Notes under the pieces: model-generated
Database searches by the model: none
Told to the model about the DNA's origin: nothing
Seen by the model: only the letters and a program-made list of their open reading frames with translations
Part shown: positions 7,447 through 15,397 of the stretch, piece after piece
How positions within the stretch are numbered: the stretch's first letter is position 1
Layout: every line of letters begins with the position of its first letter
Source: Pyrinomonas methylaliphatogenes
GTDB lineage: Bacteria; Acidobacteriota; Blastocatellia; Pyrinomonadales; Pyrinomonadaceae
Direction: 5' to 3'
NCBI RefSeq assembly: GCF_000820845.2
Contig: NZ_CBXV010000004.1
Coordinates: 372,001 to 436,000 of the forward strand
Length of the DNA: 64,000 nucleotides
Position numbers and translations under genes: made by a program

Positions 7447-8162
7447 ACGTGAATCGCCGCGATGCCCCCCGTCAAATTCCGATAAGAGACCTTTTGAAAA
7501 CCCATCTGCTCCATCATCTTCGCTAGCTTCCGCTGATCGGGGAAGTTGCGAACCGAGCGTGGCAGATACTGGTACGCTTGCCGATCGCCGCTGATCCACC
7601 CGCCGATCCTTGGAAGCAGATGGTCGAAGTAGAGGTTGAAGAGCGCGCGAAATCCGGGCACCTGTGGGTGCGAAAACTCTAGGATCGCGATCATCCCGCC
7701 CGGACGCAGCACGCGCCGAAACTCCCCTAATCCCGCTTCAACGCTCGCCAGATTGCGCAATCCGAAAGCGATGGTGACGATATCGAACGTCGCATCGGCG
7801 AAAGGCAACCGCAGCGCATCGCCTTCGATCAGTGGAAGCGGCAGATCGGCGACCGCCGCTTTGCGCTTGGCGAGCGTCAACATTGGCCGACAGAAGTCCA
7901 GACCGATGACGCGCGCTTCGACTTGGCTGGCGATGGCGAGCGCGAGGTCGCCCGTCCCACAAGCGACATCCAGCACGCGCGACCTCGCCTGACCCGCCGC
8001 TTCGCGCACACGCTCGACCACCGCTTGACGCCATCCTCGGTCGAAGTTGGCCGACAGCAGATGATTTAAAAGATCATAGCGGGCGGCAATGGCTTCAAAC
8101 ATCGCACGAACCCGCCGTGCGTGCTCCGTTCGCGCCTCAATCTCTTCGTTGACGTTCGTCAC
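7434..8162 (-). CDS. menG: Demethylmenaquinone/ubiquinone C-methyltransferase (MenG/UbiE)
   Basis: A 242-residue class I SAM methyltransferase. It shows the UbiE family signature YDLLNHLLSANFDRGWR, the SAM-binding motif VLDVACGTGDLALAIA, IGLDFCRPML, and FGLRNLASVEAGLGEFRRVL followed by LRPGG. Near the C-terminus lie SVRNFPDQ and NLTGGIAAIHVG, which are diagnostic of UbiE/MenG. It methylates demethylmenaquinone (or the ubiquinone precursor). Acidobacteriota generally use menaquinone, so MenG is the more probable role, as an inference. Confidence 0.92.
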   Translation of the reverse strand: MTNVNEEIEARTEHARRVRAMFEAIAARYDLLNHLLSANFDRGWRQAVVERVREAAGQARSRVLDVACGTGDLALAIASQVEARVIGLDFCRPMLTLAKRKAAVADLPLPLIEGDALRLPFADATFDIVTIAFGLRNLASVEAGLGEFRRVLRPGGMIAILEFSHPQVPGFRALFNLYFDHLLPRIGGWISGDRQAYQYLPRSVRNFPDQRKLAKMMEQMGFQKVSYRNLTGGIAAIHVGVR

Positions 8163-8228
8163 GATAATCCTTGCGATGCGGAAAATGGTTGCGGGAATCT
8201 TGCGATTGACTTAAATAATCGCACTCGA

Positions 8229-9587
8229 TCAGTTCGATTTCTCCGTCGGTATCGTCACGCGCACGATTTCAACCTCACCGCGATTCGCCATCGCCGAGCG
8301 AAGGGCTGCCCCATCGCCGAGAGCGACGGTGACCGCCGGCGCGTCTTTGAATAAGCGTATTGCCACCTTCTGCAGATCAGCGGGCGTGAGCGCGGCCAGA
8401 CTGCGCGCTTCATCTGAAGTCGTCACGCCATATGTCTCTTCGTCGAGCCAGAGATCGGCTAAAGCGTCCGCGCTGCTGAGCGGGCGGTTGATCGTCGAAA
8501 GGCGCTCGCGCCGCGCGCGTTCAAGCTCTTCGTTCGAAGGTGGGGTTGCCGTAAGATCGCGTATCACTCTTTGAGCCGCATCGAGGGCCGGGGCGAGATC
8601 GGCGGCGCGCACGGACGCGCCGAACGTGAAGAGTCCAGAGATCATGTGCGCTTCGTGGCGCACGAAGGATGCGGTGCGCGCGAGCGCCGGAAGTTCGTTC
8701 GTCCATCGCGTGCGGGCGATGAGCGCGAGGATCTCCGCGGCGGGGCGGTCACGATCGCGACGCGGCAGGCCGCGCAGGGCGAAGCGCACCTCAGCTGTCT
8801 CCGCTCCGGGCAGATCGAGGATCAGTGGGCGCACGTTGGGCGCTTCGGGCTGGCGGAAGGTGGCCGGCACGCGAGTTTCGCTCTTGCGCCACGGGCCGAG
8901 CAATTGGCGGAAAGCGCGCATCGCACGAGTTCGATCGACGCCGCCGATCATTACGAGCGTCGCGTTGTTCGCGTTAAGGAAGCGTTCGCGGGCGAAAAGG
9001 AGATCGGCGCGCGTAATGCGTGCGAGCGACTCGGCGGTGCCGATGATCGGTCGGCCAAGCGGATAGCTGCCGAACAGGCGCGCGGCGGTCGCGCGATCGG
9101 CGATCAGATTGGGGGCGACGCTCGTCCCGCGCAAAAGTTCGAGACGCGCTTCGCGCAGCCGCGCAAAGGTCGCCTCATCAGGCGGTTGATTCAAAACGGC
9201 GTTTCGCAATAACTCGACGAGCCTTTCGAAATCATCTTTCGGGGCGACGAGCGTGATCTCGATCAGATCGTAATCGGTCACGACATCCAATCGCCCATCG
9301 AGTTCTTCACTGACATAGCGGCGCGTCCCGGGATCCGGGAAGAGGCTGTCGGCGAGAAGCGCCATCGTTCCCTCTTTGCCGGCTAGATCGAAGATCGCGC
9401 CGCTGTGAATGCGCAGTTTCAAAAGGACGTTCGGATCTGCGGGTCTGTATTGCAGGAGGATCTTCAGCCCGTTCAGCAGTTGCTCGCGCTGCGGTTCGAT
9501 AGAGTTCTGATAAGCGTATGCGGACAGAATCGGCCAGCCGCAGATCGTGAGCAAGAGAAGAGCTGTGCTAAATGAAATTCGCCTCAT
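8229..9587 (-). CDS. M16 (insulinase-like) family protein without the zinc motif
   Basis: A 452-residue protein with signal peptide (MRRISFSTALLLLTICGWP, then ILSAYA). The fold signature of M16 peptidases is present: an N-terminal half ending in YPLGRPIIGTAESLARITRA and a C-terminal half with STINRPLSSADALADLW. However, the HxxEH zinc-binding motif expected around residues 60-70 is replaced by IFDLAGKEGTMALLADSLF, with no HxxEH anywhere. It is therefore probably a non-catalytic partner of an active M16 peptidase, as known for M16B heterodimers. No active partner is adjacent in the window. Confidence 0.75.
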   Translation of the reverse strand: MRRISFSTALLLLTICGWPILSAYAYQNSIEPQREQLLNGLKILLQYRPADPNVLLKLRIHSGAIFDLAGKEGTMALLADSLFPDPGTRRYVSEELDGRLDVVTDYDLIEITLVAPKDDFERLVELLRNAVLNQPPDEATFARLREARLELLRGTSVAPNLIADRATAARLFGSYPLGRPIIGTAESLARITRADLLFARERFLNANNATLVMIGGVDRTRAMRAFRQLLGPWRKSETRVPATFRQPEAPNVRPLILDLPGAETAEVRFALRGLPRRDRDRPAAEILALIARTRWTNELPALARTASFVRHEAHMISGLFTFGASVRAADLAPALDAAQRVIRDLTATPPSNEELERARRERLSTINRPLSSADALADLWLDEETYGVTTSDEARSLAALTPADLQKVAIRLFKDAPAVTVALGDGAALRSAMANRGEVEIVRVTIPTEKSN

Positions 9588-9812
9588 CTTCCGATTCCGA
9601 TCCGTCGTGAAACTCTGCTCGTGGTGCCCATCCTTTCGGGAGAGCCTCGCTTTCGACCGCTTGCGCCTCCCGAAGGGAAGGCCAACCTGATGGCCTGGGG
9701 GAGCGGCAGACAGTTTAGAGACGCTTTTTCGTCGGCGTCAACCGTTCACGCCATCGGCGCATCCAAGAACGTGGCTGAAAAAGGCTTGTACGCGCTCATC
9801 GTCGTCTTGAGG

Positions 9813-9818
9813 TATAAT
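9813..9818 (+). promoter_or_regulatory. Consensus -10 box upstream of the TonB gene
   Basis: A perfect TATAAT lies 92 bp before the tonB-like ATG. A TTGTAC at 9786-9791 is 21 bp away, longer than the ideal 17, so the -35 is weak. This is the only promoter-like signal seen in the 323-bp gap 9588-9910 between the divergent M16-like and TonB genes. The rest of the gap holds a few short GC-rich inverted repeats (around 9665-9705) and no gene. Confidence 0.45.
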
Positions 9819-9910
9819 CGCATTCGGTTTTGCGATTGGGTCGGGATGAGTGAAAGTTCGAAATTCGCCGCACCTTTACATTTCCCCGCGTGCGGTTATA
9901 AGGTGGAGCC

Positions 9911-11233
9911 ATGAAGAGATGTCCGACTTGCCAAGAGGAGTTCGCCGATCAGTTCAGCTTCTGTCCCGTCGACGGCACTCCGCTCAACGGTCTACATGCG
10001 GTGAGCGCGCTTACGGCGCTCGAGGAAGATACGGTGAACGTCGCTGCCGACTCCGAAACTCGGACGTTCACGCAGGCAGGAGAGCAGTCGGTTTCGCCCG
10101 TTAGCGCGGAGAGCCGCGAGGTCCCCGAGCTGCACCTGACAATTATCGACGACATCGGTTTGTGGCAACGCTTGGTGGGTGAGCTGCGTGAAGTCGCCCA
10201 TCAATCGCAGCTTACGTGGCCCGAGTTCAAGCGTGATCCGATCGGCTTCATCCGGCGCTCGATCGCCGGCTATGGGCTCTTATTGTGGCGTTTCTTCTCG
10301 CGCCCGAACGTCGCGCTGGCGGTGACCTCCGCCTTCGTCATCGTCTTCTCGCTGATAGCGTTGGTCTTGGTCCTCGATCGCGCGCGCGGGCGATTGGTCG
10401 CCGAGCAGGTGCGCGACGATCTCGAATTCAAGGGATTGATCAATGCGGAGATCCCGCTAGAGGAGGAGCAGAAGCCGAAGGATCAAGGCATCGGGACCGG
10501 AGAGCAGGGGAGAGCCGGTTTCAATAAAGGGCGCGGCGAAGGTTCAAAGCCTCAGTTCGAACGCGCTGGTGGCGGTGGCGGTGGCGGACAACAGGAAACG
10601 ATGCCCGCTCAGCAAGGCAAACTCCCCCCGCCCGCTCCGATCCCCGCGCCCATCCCGAAAGAGCCGCCTAAGTTGAAAGAGCCGCCTAAAATCGTCGGCG
10701 GGATGGATATCGATCCGGCGCTTTACCGCGATATCCCTATGCCTAATTTCGGCGATCCGCGTTCGAATTCGCGGATCTCGTCCTCCGGTCCAGGAACCGG
10801 CGGAGGCATGGGGTCGGGTGAAGGGACTGGCGTCGGTTCCGGTAGCGGCGGCGGTTACGGTCCGGGACGCGGCGGCAATATCGGCGGCGGTGATCGCAAC
10901 ATCGGCGGCGGCGGTGGGGGCGGCGGCACAGGCGATGATGTCGGCCCGTTCCCGGCGAGCCGCGTGACGCAAAGAGCGCGAATACTATCCAAGCCTGAGG
11001 CGCGCTACACGGAAGAGGCGCGCAAGAACAACATCACGGGCACGGTCGTCCTACGCGCCGTGCTCGCGGCAAACGGTGAGGTCACCAATATCGTGCCGAT
11101 TCAGCGTTTGCCCTACGGGCTGACGGAAAGCGCGATCGCGGCGGCAAAGCAGATCAAATTCATCCCCGCGATGAAGGATGGGCGCCCTGTTTCGCAATAC
11201 GTCAGGCTGGAGTACACCTTCACCATCTACTAA
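9911..11233 (+). CDS. TonB-like energy transducer with N-terminal zinc ribbon
   Basis: A 440-residue protein. Residues 1-25 form a zinc ribbon (MKRCPTCQEEFADQFSFCPV, CxxC-CxxxD/G type). A single transmembrane helix is near residues 130-155 (NVALAVTSAFVIVFSLIALV). It is followed by a long Pro/Gly-rich linker with poly-Gly runs and a C-terminal TonB domain (KPEARYTEEARKNNITGTVV, then FIPAMKDGRPVSQYVRLEYT). TonB proteins couple ExbBD proton-motive energy to outer-membrane receptors. The unusual part is the cytoplasmic ribbon and about 120-residue N-terminal extension, a potential regulatory input. No exbB/exbD is adjacent. Confidence 0.85.
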   Translation: MKRCPTCQEEFADQFSFCPVDGTPLNGLHAVSALTALEEDTVNVAADSETRTFTQAGEQSVSPVSAESREVPELHLTIIDDIGLWQRLVGELREVAHQSQLTWPEFKRDPIGFIRRSIAGYGLLLWRFFSRPNVALAVTSAFVIVFSLIALVLVLDRARGRLVAEQVRDDLEFKGLINAEIPLEEEQKPKDQGIGTGEQGRAGFNKGRGEGSKPQFERAGGGGGGGQQETMPAQQGKLPPPAPIPAPIPKEPPKLKEPPKIVGGMDIDPALYRDIPMPNFGDPRSNSRISSSGPGTGGGMGSGEGTGVGSGSGGGYGPGRGGNIGGGDRNIGGGGGGGGTGDDVGPFPASRVTQRARILSKPEARYTEEARKNNITGTVVLRAVLAANGEVTNIVPIQRLPYGLTESAIAAAKQIKFIPAMKDGRPVSQYVRLEYTFTIY

Positions 11234-11245
11234 GAGTTCAAACTT

Positions 11246-11289
11246 CGATGGCCCAACGCTTCGATAAAGCTCGAGGCGTTGGGCCATCG
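11246..11289. terminator. Bidirectional terminator hairpin between convergent tonB-like and aspC
   Basis: A perfect 14-bp stem, CGATGGCCCAACGC paired with its complement, encloses a 16-nt loop and is followed by TGTTGTTTG. It lies 12 bp after the tonB-like stop and 58 bp before the end of the convergent aminotransferase gene, so it can serve both. Confidence 0.8.
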
Positions 11290-11347
11290 TGTTGTTTGCT
11301 CCCTGGGCCAATTGCTTTCTGGCAGAAGGTCGAGCCGCCACTTCCAT

Positions 11348-12553
11348 TCAAGCTGCGGCGAGCTTTTCGGCCAGCTTTCGTATCCGGCGCACGCCTTCCT
11401 GCAACCGTTCGAGCGAAGTTGCATAGGAGATCCTGATGTAGCCTTCGGCTCCGAAGCCAGCCCCATCGGTGACGACTGTGTGCGCTTCTTCGATCAATCG
11501 CTGTACGAACGCTGCCGATGTTTTGACCTCTCCGCGTAGGCAACCGCGAACATCGGGAAAGGCGTAGAACGCGCCTTCGGGTTCGAGGACGCGGAAGCCC
11601 GGAATCTCGCGCAACGCACCGATCAGCCATTCGCGCCGCCGGCTGTATTCGGCGAGCATCGCAGCGACGCAATCTTGCGGACCATCGAAGGCTTCCGCCG
11701 CCGCGCGTTGCGCGATCGAAGTCGGATTGCTCGTCGAGTGTTGCTGAACTTTAAGCATCGCGCTGGTCCACTCGCGTGGCGCGATCGCGTAGCCGATCCG
11801 CCAACCGGTCATCGCGTAGGTCTTCGAGAATGAGCCGGCGATGCATAGGCGATCGCGAAGTTCTCGCGGGAGCGTCGCCGCGCTCCACACTTTCGCTGGC
11901 GGATAGACGAACTGTAGGTAGCATTCGTCGGAGATCGTATAGATGCCGTGTTCTGTGGCGACTTCCATGATCCGTCGGAACTCGTCCGGCGGGATCACGC
12001 GCCCCGAAGGGTTGGACGGCGAATTGATGATGAGAAGGCGAGTGCGCGGCGTAATGGCGCGTTTGACTTGTTCGGCGGTCAGCGTGAAGCCGGTCTCTTC
12101 CGTTTCGATGAAGACGGGTTTTGCGCCGGCGAAAACGACGATCTCCGGGAAAGTGACCCAGTAGGGTTTGGGGATCAAAACTTCGTCGCCCGGATCGACG
12201 AGCGCGACGATGGCGTTGAAGATCGCTTGCTTCCCGCCAGCCGTCGCCATCACTTCCGAGAGATCAAAGCGCGTGCCGAAATTGCGTTCGTAGTAGCCGA
12301 TGATCGAGGTGAGCAACCGGCGCGTCCCCGCCGTCGGCGTGTATTTCGTCTCACCGGCCCGCAGAGCTTCGATCGCCGCTTGTTTGATGTGTTCGGGCGT
12401 ATCGAAGTCTGGTTCTCCCGGGCCGAGATCGACCACATCGATCCCCGCCGCGCGCATTTCGACGGCCTTTTGCATAGCCATCATCGTTGAAGAGGCTTGC
12501 ATTTTGGCCACATTAGCTGACACGTGGAAGCTTTCTTGCACTCGAGCAGTCAT
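11348..12553 (-). CDS. aspC: Class I/II pyridoxal-phosphate aminotransferase, probable aspartate aminotransferase
   Basis: The 401-residue protein has the class I aminotransferase pattern. It contains DLGPGEPDFDTPEHI near residue 41, KYTPTAGTRRL, INSPSNPSGRV, a conserved DE in YTISDECYLQF, and the PLP lysine motif GSFSKTYAMTGWRIGY. The order and motifs fit subgroup Ib aspartate aminotransferases that transfer the amino group from aspartate to 2-oxoglutarate. Other class I specificities (e.g. prephenate or alanine) are possible. It converges on the TonB-like gene and is separated from it by a strong hairpin. Confidence 0.87.
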   Translation of the reverse strand: MTARVQESFHVSANVAKMQASSTMMAMQKAVEMRAAGIDVVDLGPGEPDFDTPEHIKQAAIEALRAGETKYTPTAGTRRLLTSIIGYYERNFGTRFDLSEVMATAGGKQAIFNAIVALVDPGDEVLIPKPYWVTFPEIVVFAGAKPVFIETEETGFTLTAEQVKRAITPRTRLLIINSPSNPSGRVIPPDEFRRIMEVATEHGIYTISDECYLQFVYPPAKVWSAATLPRELRDRLCIAGSFSKTYAMTGWRIGYAIAPREWTSAMLKVQQHSTSNPTSIAQRAAAEAFDGPQDCVAAMLAEYSRRREWLIGALREIPGFRVLEPEGAFYAFPDVRGCLRGEVKTSAAFVQRLIEEAHTVVTDGAGFGAEGYIRISYATSLERLQEGVRRIRKLAEKLAAA

Positions 12554-13111
12554 CTTTCAATCGTCCTTCTCTCTTGAGTCAATCGCATTACGCGGTAGGC
12601 TCCGAAGATCAACTCGCGCTGCGCCTTCGCGTTAAGCCATGAAGGATAACCGAAATGATGGGCATCGTTCAATCTATGAGTACGGGAACAACGATCGAGC
12701 AAAAGGGCGCTCTCTTGCTCGATGCCGACATCGTTCAATCCGGTGAGTACAGGAACAACCTTGACGCTCCTATCGCCGCTTGCCTTATATTACCCGCGCT
12801 TGGTCGTCGCCGATTCTCTCACGGCGGGGCAAACTAACGTCTCTGGTCTCGATCTGCTGGTCTGAGACAGCGGATCGGTCTTTAGGCCAGCGAACAAGCT
12901 GCGCTTCTGGTCAGATGGGCGCGATCACTCTCTCGCTGATCCGTCCTCGTATCTTCGGAGAGAAGCACATGGATGCGCGTTTACGAACTCTTATCTCACA
13001 CATAAGTGTAGGAATCTGCATCGTCGTCTATCGCTTGAAGAACTAGCTGAAGCGGTAAGTCTTTCTCCTTCCGGTCTTTAACAGCTTCACCACTCTGCGC
13101 TTGGAAGGTGC
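12554..13111. other. Gap with gene remnant and repeat locus, no intact gene
   Basis: No credible intact gene was found. On the minus strand around 12590-12770 a reading frame can be followed (NDAHHFGYPSWLNAKAQREL then IFGAYRVMRL) that becomes continuous with SVKVVPVLTGLND if one repeat-spacer unit is removed. It may be a remnant of an unidentified gene. The rest (12800-13080) shows no recognisable product or RNA. Confidence 0.4.
12663..12759. repeat. Repeat-spacer-repeat locus 2
   Basis: Copies at 12663-12692 and 12729-12759 share CATCGTTCAATC, TGAGTAC and GGAACAAC, differing by one indel and about three substitutions. The spacer (12693-12728) is 36 bp. The spacer itself is an inverted repeat, ATCGAGCAA...TTGCTCGAT. 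The period is 66 bp, so reading frames are preserved. On the minus strand the copies begin GTTGTTCC and contain GATTGAACGATG. Confidence 0.7.
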
Positions 13112-13117
13112 TATAAT
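13112..13117 (+). promoter_or_regulatory. Extended -10 box giving a probable leaderless PIN-toxin mRNA
   Basis: TGC-TATAAT ends at 13117 and the GTG start codon of the PIN gene is at 13124, exactly where transcription would begin. There is no room for a ribosome-binding site, so translation is expected to be leaderless. No good -35 was seen, consistent with an extended -10 promoter. Confidence 0.55.
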
Positions 13118-13123
13118 CGTCGC

Positions 13124-13447
13124 GTGAAGATATACCTCGACCTTTGCGCCATTCAAAGACCGTTGGATACGCAGAATCAGGTCAGGATAGTTCTCGAATC
13201 GGAAGCTGTTTGGGGTCCCATTTCGTATTGCGAGCACGGTTGCGCGGAAATAGTCTGCTCGGAAGCGTTGTTGTACGAAGTCGAGCAGGGTAATTTAGCC
13301 GTTCGAAGAGAGCACGCGGTGGCGGTTCTGGCGAAAGCGCGCAGCATGATCGAAGTCACCGATGGGGACAAGGAGCGAGCAGCGGAATTCGTGCGGTATG
13401 GCATCAAGCCATTGGACGCGCTTCATCTCGCCCTAGGGGAATCGTGA
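13124..13447 (+). CDS. PIN-domain toxin-like protein, C-terminally truncated
   Basis: The 107-residue product starts KIYLDLCAIQRPLDTQNQVR, the typical N-terminus of a VapC-like PIN ribonuclease (first Asp in YLDLC). It has the second acidic region SSEALLYE-like (CSEALLYEVEQ) and PLDALHLALG. Family members continue about 25-35 residues further with the ADVFLTTDDRLL strand carrying the last acidic residues. Here a stop follows GES. The protein is therefore probably inactive or reliant on an odd form. It overlaps the next, antitoxin-like, gene by 4 bp. Confidence 0.7.
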   Translation: MKIYLDLCAIQRPLDTQNQVRIVLESEAVWGPISYCEHGCAEIVCSEALLYEVEQGNLAVRREHAVAVLAKARSMIEVTDGDKERAAEFVRYGIKPLDALHLALGES

Positions 13448-13653
13448 TCACGGAAGCAAAAACGCTGGCGGAAATAGATCAACAGGCCCTTCGCCTGCTC
13501 TACAAAGAATTGGGCGTGGCGAATACAGCGCGCTTTTTGAAGCAGTTCACCTTGGGCTACGGTGACTACACCGAGGAGAGAGCGGCTCTTTTCGCCGATG
13601 TGTCGTTGGACGAGATCGCCGATGACGTCAAAAGGCGGAGAGAGAAGGCGTAA
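13444..13653 (+). CDS. Antitoxin-like small protein paired with PIN toxin
   Basis: The 69-residue protein (GTG start in a GTGA overlap with the PIN stop) reads ALRLLYKELGVANTARFLKQ, then GYGDYTEERAALFADVSLDE and a basic tail KRRREKA. This pattern (YKELGxxxTxRFLxQF-YTEER-LxxxSxDEI) is that of small proteins usually encoded next to this PIN family as antitoxins. In the commonest arrangement the antitoxin gene precedes the toxin; here it follows a truncated toxin. Function is inferred from pairing. Confidence 0.6.
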   Translation: MITEAKTLAEIDQQALRLLYKELGVANTARFLKQFTLGYGDYTEERAALFADVSLDEIADDVKRRREKA

Positions 13654-13742
13654 ACTGGTAGCGCTCGAGGTCTACTCTGCTCTCGCCAATAGATGTGGGG
13701 AGGATCAAGCGTGCCAGATTTCTCTGCTCTATAAGGCTTTGA

Positions 13743-13889
13743 ATCAAAACTGCCGAGAATCTGGCTCCACTCGCCCCGGAAGATGCGCCGCCCGGGGCCA
13801 TTCTGACCAAACGGGAGGTGGATGAGAAACTTTCGTCTCTGAGTAAGCTAGGCAGGCTGGCTGTCGTGGTAGATGATTGGTTGGCGTGA
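13743..13889 (+). pseudogene. Fragment of an unidentified gene, no start codon
   Basis: An open frame of 48 codons follows a stop and contains AENLAPLAPEDAPPGAILTK, then REVDEKLSSLSKLGRLAVVV and DDWLA before a stop. The protein-like composition suggests a true coding remnant whose 5' part is out of frame just upstream, where another frame reads LLYKALNQN. No family was recognised. It overlaps nothing else and lies in a decayed patch. Confidence 0.35.
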
Positions 13890-13904
13890 GCCGCTTTAAC
13901 GGAA

Positions 13905-14153
13905 ATGATCTCGGCGATAAACCGGACCACCGTCGCCGCCGAATTGGGCCGGTTGGGCTTCGACGTGGAGCTGTTCGGTTTGGGCGCGCAGAAGGACGAA
14001 GTTTACGTCCGGTCCTTGGCAACCGGGATCGCAGATGCCCTTCGGCAGATCTCGGCCCTCGCCGCTATCGATGAGTGGAAAGCCAAGGAGTTGACGGATA
14101 AGGAAGCCGATCCACAGCCGTTGAAACGAAAAAACAACCGATCACCACTTTAG
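13905..14153 (+). CDS. Small hypothetical protein
   Basis: The 82-residue product reads TTVAAELGRLGFDVELFGLG, then AQKDEVYVRSLATGIADALR, QISALAAIDEWK and a basic tail ending KRKNNRSPL. No family was recognised. The last 12 codons and the stop are the first copy of a 38-bp repeat that recurs 74 bp further on, so the original C-terminus may have differed. No convincing ribosome-binding site precedes the ATG. It may be a remnant of the same decayed gene as the fragment just upstream. Confidence 0.4.
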   Translation: MISAINRTTVAAELGRLGFDVELFGLGAQKDEVYVRSLATGIADALRQISALAAIDEWKAKELTDKEADPQPLKRKNNRSPL

Positions 14154-14349
14154 GCCTTCCTCTCGCGCCCAATATCTTTTCCCATCTGCCGCAGTTGAAA
14201 CGAAAAAACAGCCGATCATCGTGTTAGGAAAGCTCTCGCTCTGGCAAGCAGTTTCGAACGACGATTATTGTGAGAAGCTTCCGGCTCCGAGCGTTGGGAG
14301 TTAGGCTTTGCTCTAGCAAGCAGCTTCGAACGACGATTATTGTGGGAAG
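14117..14349. repeat. Repeat-spacer-repeat loci 3 and 4 (degenerate four-copy array)
   Basis: Copies at 14117-14154 and 14191-14228 match at 32 of 38 positions with a 36-bp spacer (14155-14190). Copies at 14238-14277 and 14310-14349 match at 37 of 40 with a 32-bp spacer (14278-14309). The two families share features, e.g. CGATCATCGTG in the first and CGATTATTGTG in the second, and TTAGG marks at 14150, 14224 and 14301. All four may therefore be one degenerating array. The stretch 14154-14412 contains no gene. Confidence 0.65.
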
Positions 14350-14412
14350 GGGGAAGCAAAGGGATCGGGAGCTTGAAGGGTTCAGGGGCGATCCACGCGG
14401 GCGATTTGCGCG

Positions 14413-14727
14413 TTAGCGCTTCTGGCTCGACTTCCTGCCCCTCTTTTTGGCGGCCTTTTTTGCCGATTTGGATTTCGCCGTTTTTGAGCGCGAGGCTGAA
14501 GCGCGACCGCCTTTCTTGCCGCCCTTGCGCGCCGGCGACTTGTTGACTTTCTTGCCGCGTCCAGATCCGCCGGGTTTTTTGCCGCCGCCGGTCATCTTGT
14601 TGACCGTCGCCCAAGCGAGACGTTCGGCCTCGTCTTCGGAGACGCCGCGCCGCTCGTAGCTCTCTTCAATATGCTCGGCTTGGCGTTTCTGTTTGTCGGT
14701 GTATTTGGACTTATCCCCTCTTGGCAT
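14413..14727 (-). CDS. Small Lys/Arg-rich protein of the 'plasmid stabilization' type
   Basis: The 104-residue protein begins MPRGDKSKYTDKQKRQAEHI, continues ERRGVSEDEAERLAWATVNK, and ends in a very basic Lys/Ala/Gly/Ser tail like histone H1-type tails. Proteins with this N-terminal core are widespread and often labelled plasmid-stabilization or hypothetical; no activity is established to my knowledge. The tail suggests nucleic-acid binding. The start ATG is at 14727. It is transcribed towards the repeat array. Confidence 0.65.
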   Translation of the reverse strand: MPRGDKSKYTDKQKRQAEHIEESYERRGVSEDEAERLAWATVNKMTGGGKKPGGSGRGKKVNKSPARKGGKKGGRASASRSKTAKSKSAKKAAKKRGRKSSQKR

Positions 14728-14796
14728 AAGTGACCCTCCGTGATGTTTGGGTAAAGCGAATGCGCGGAGTATAGCACGAGGCGGGCCTAGAGTGTC

Positions 14797-15291
14797 TCAA
14801 CTTTTCCGAAATTTTTCGCGCATGCGTCTTTCGACCGATGGCGGGACCAGACCCTGAGCGGCGCCGCCGAGTTGATAGATCTCCTTGACGAGTCGCGAAC
14901 TGACATAGGAATAGGCTTCCGCCGCCATCAGGAAGACCGTTTCGATGCGCGGTTCCAAGCGCCGGTTCATCAGGGCCATCTGTAGTTCGTATTCGTAATC
15001 GGAGATGGCGCGAATGCCGCGAATGATCGCGTCGGCTTGACGTTCGATGGCGAAACGGACCAGCAACCCTTGAAACGATTCGACGCGCAGGTGACACGCG
15101 CCACTGTTTATGTTGGCGAGCGCTTCGGCGAGCATCTCCTGCCGCTCTTCGAGCGAAAAGAGCGGGCGCTTTTCCGGGTTGATGAGGACGGCGATGATGA
15201 TCTCGTCAAACAGTTTGCAGCTTCGTTCGATGATGTCGATGTGACCGTAAGTCACCGGATCGAATGAACCTGGATAGATGGCGCGTCGCAT
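14797..15291 (-). CDS. coaD: Phosphopantetheine adenylyltransferase
   Basis: The 164-residue protein matches CoaD in length. Motifs include YPGSFDPVTYGHIDIIER (nucleotidyltransferase HxGH variant T-x-G-H), RAISDYEYELQMALMNRRL and the C-terminal YSYVSSRLVKEI. It transfers AMP from ATP to 4'-phosphopantetheine, the penultimate step of coenzyme A synthesis. coaE, the last step, is elsewhere in the window at 47916. It lies between the Lys-rich gene and rodA on the same strand. Confidence 0.95.
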   Translation of the reverse strand: MRRAIYPGSFDPVTYGHIDIIERSCKLFDEIIIAVLINPEKRPLFSLEERQEMLAEALANINSGACHLRVESFQGLLVRFAIERQADAIIRGIRAISDYEYELQMALMNRRLEPRIETVFLMAAEAYSYVSSRLVKEIYQLGGAAQGLVPPSVERRMREKFRKS

Positions 15292-15397
15292 GGCGTATGC
15301 ATCTCGCTCGATAGTGCCAAGCCGTAGCGAAAATTAGCATAGCGACGTTGTTTGAGACAACCGTTCGAGGGTTATGGCTTGCCGAAAGTGGGCCATT

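Noticed and set aside
12780-13046. Open frame between aspC and the PIN gene
   Set aside because: No ribosome-binding site, Ser/Arg-rich, no homology pattern.
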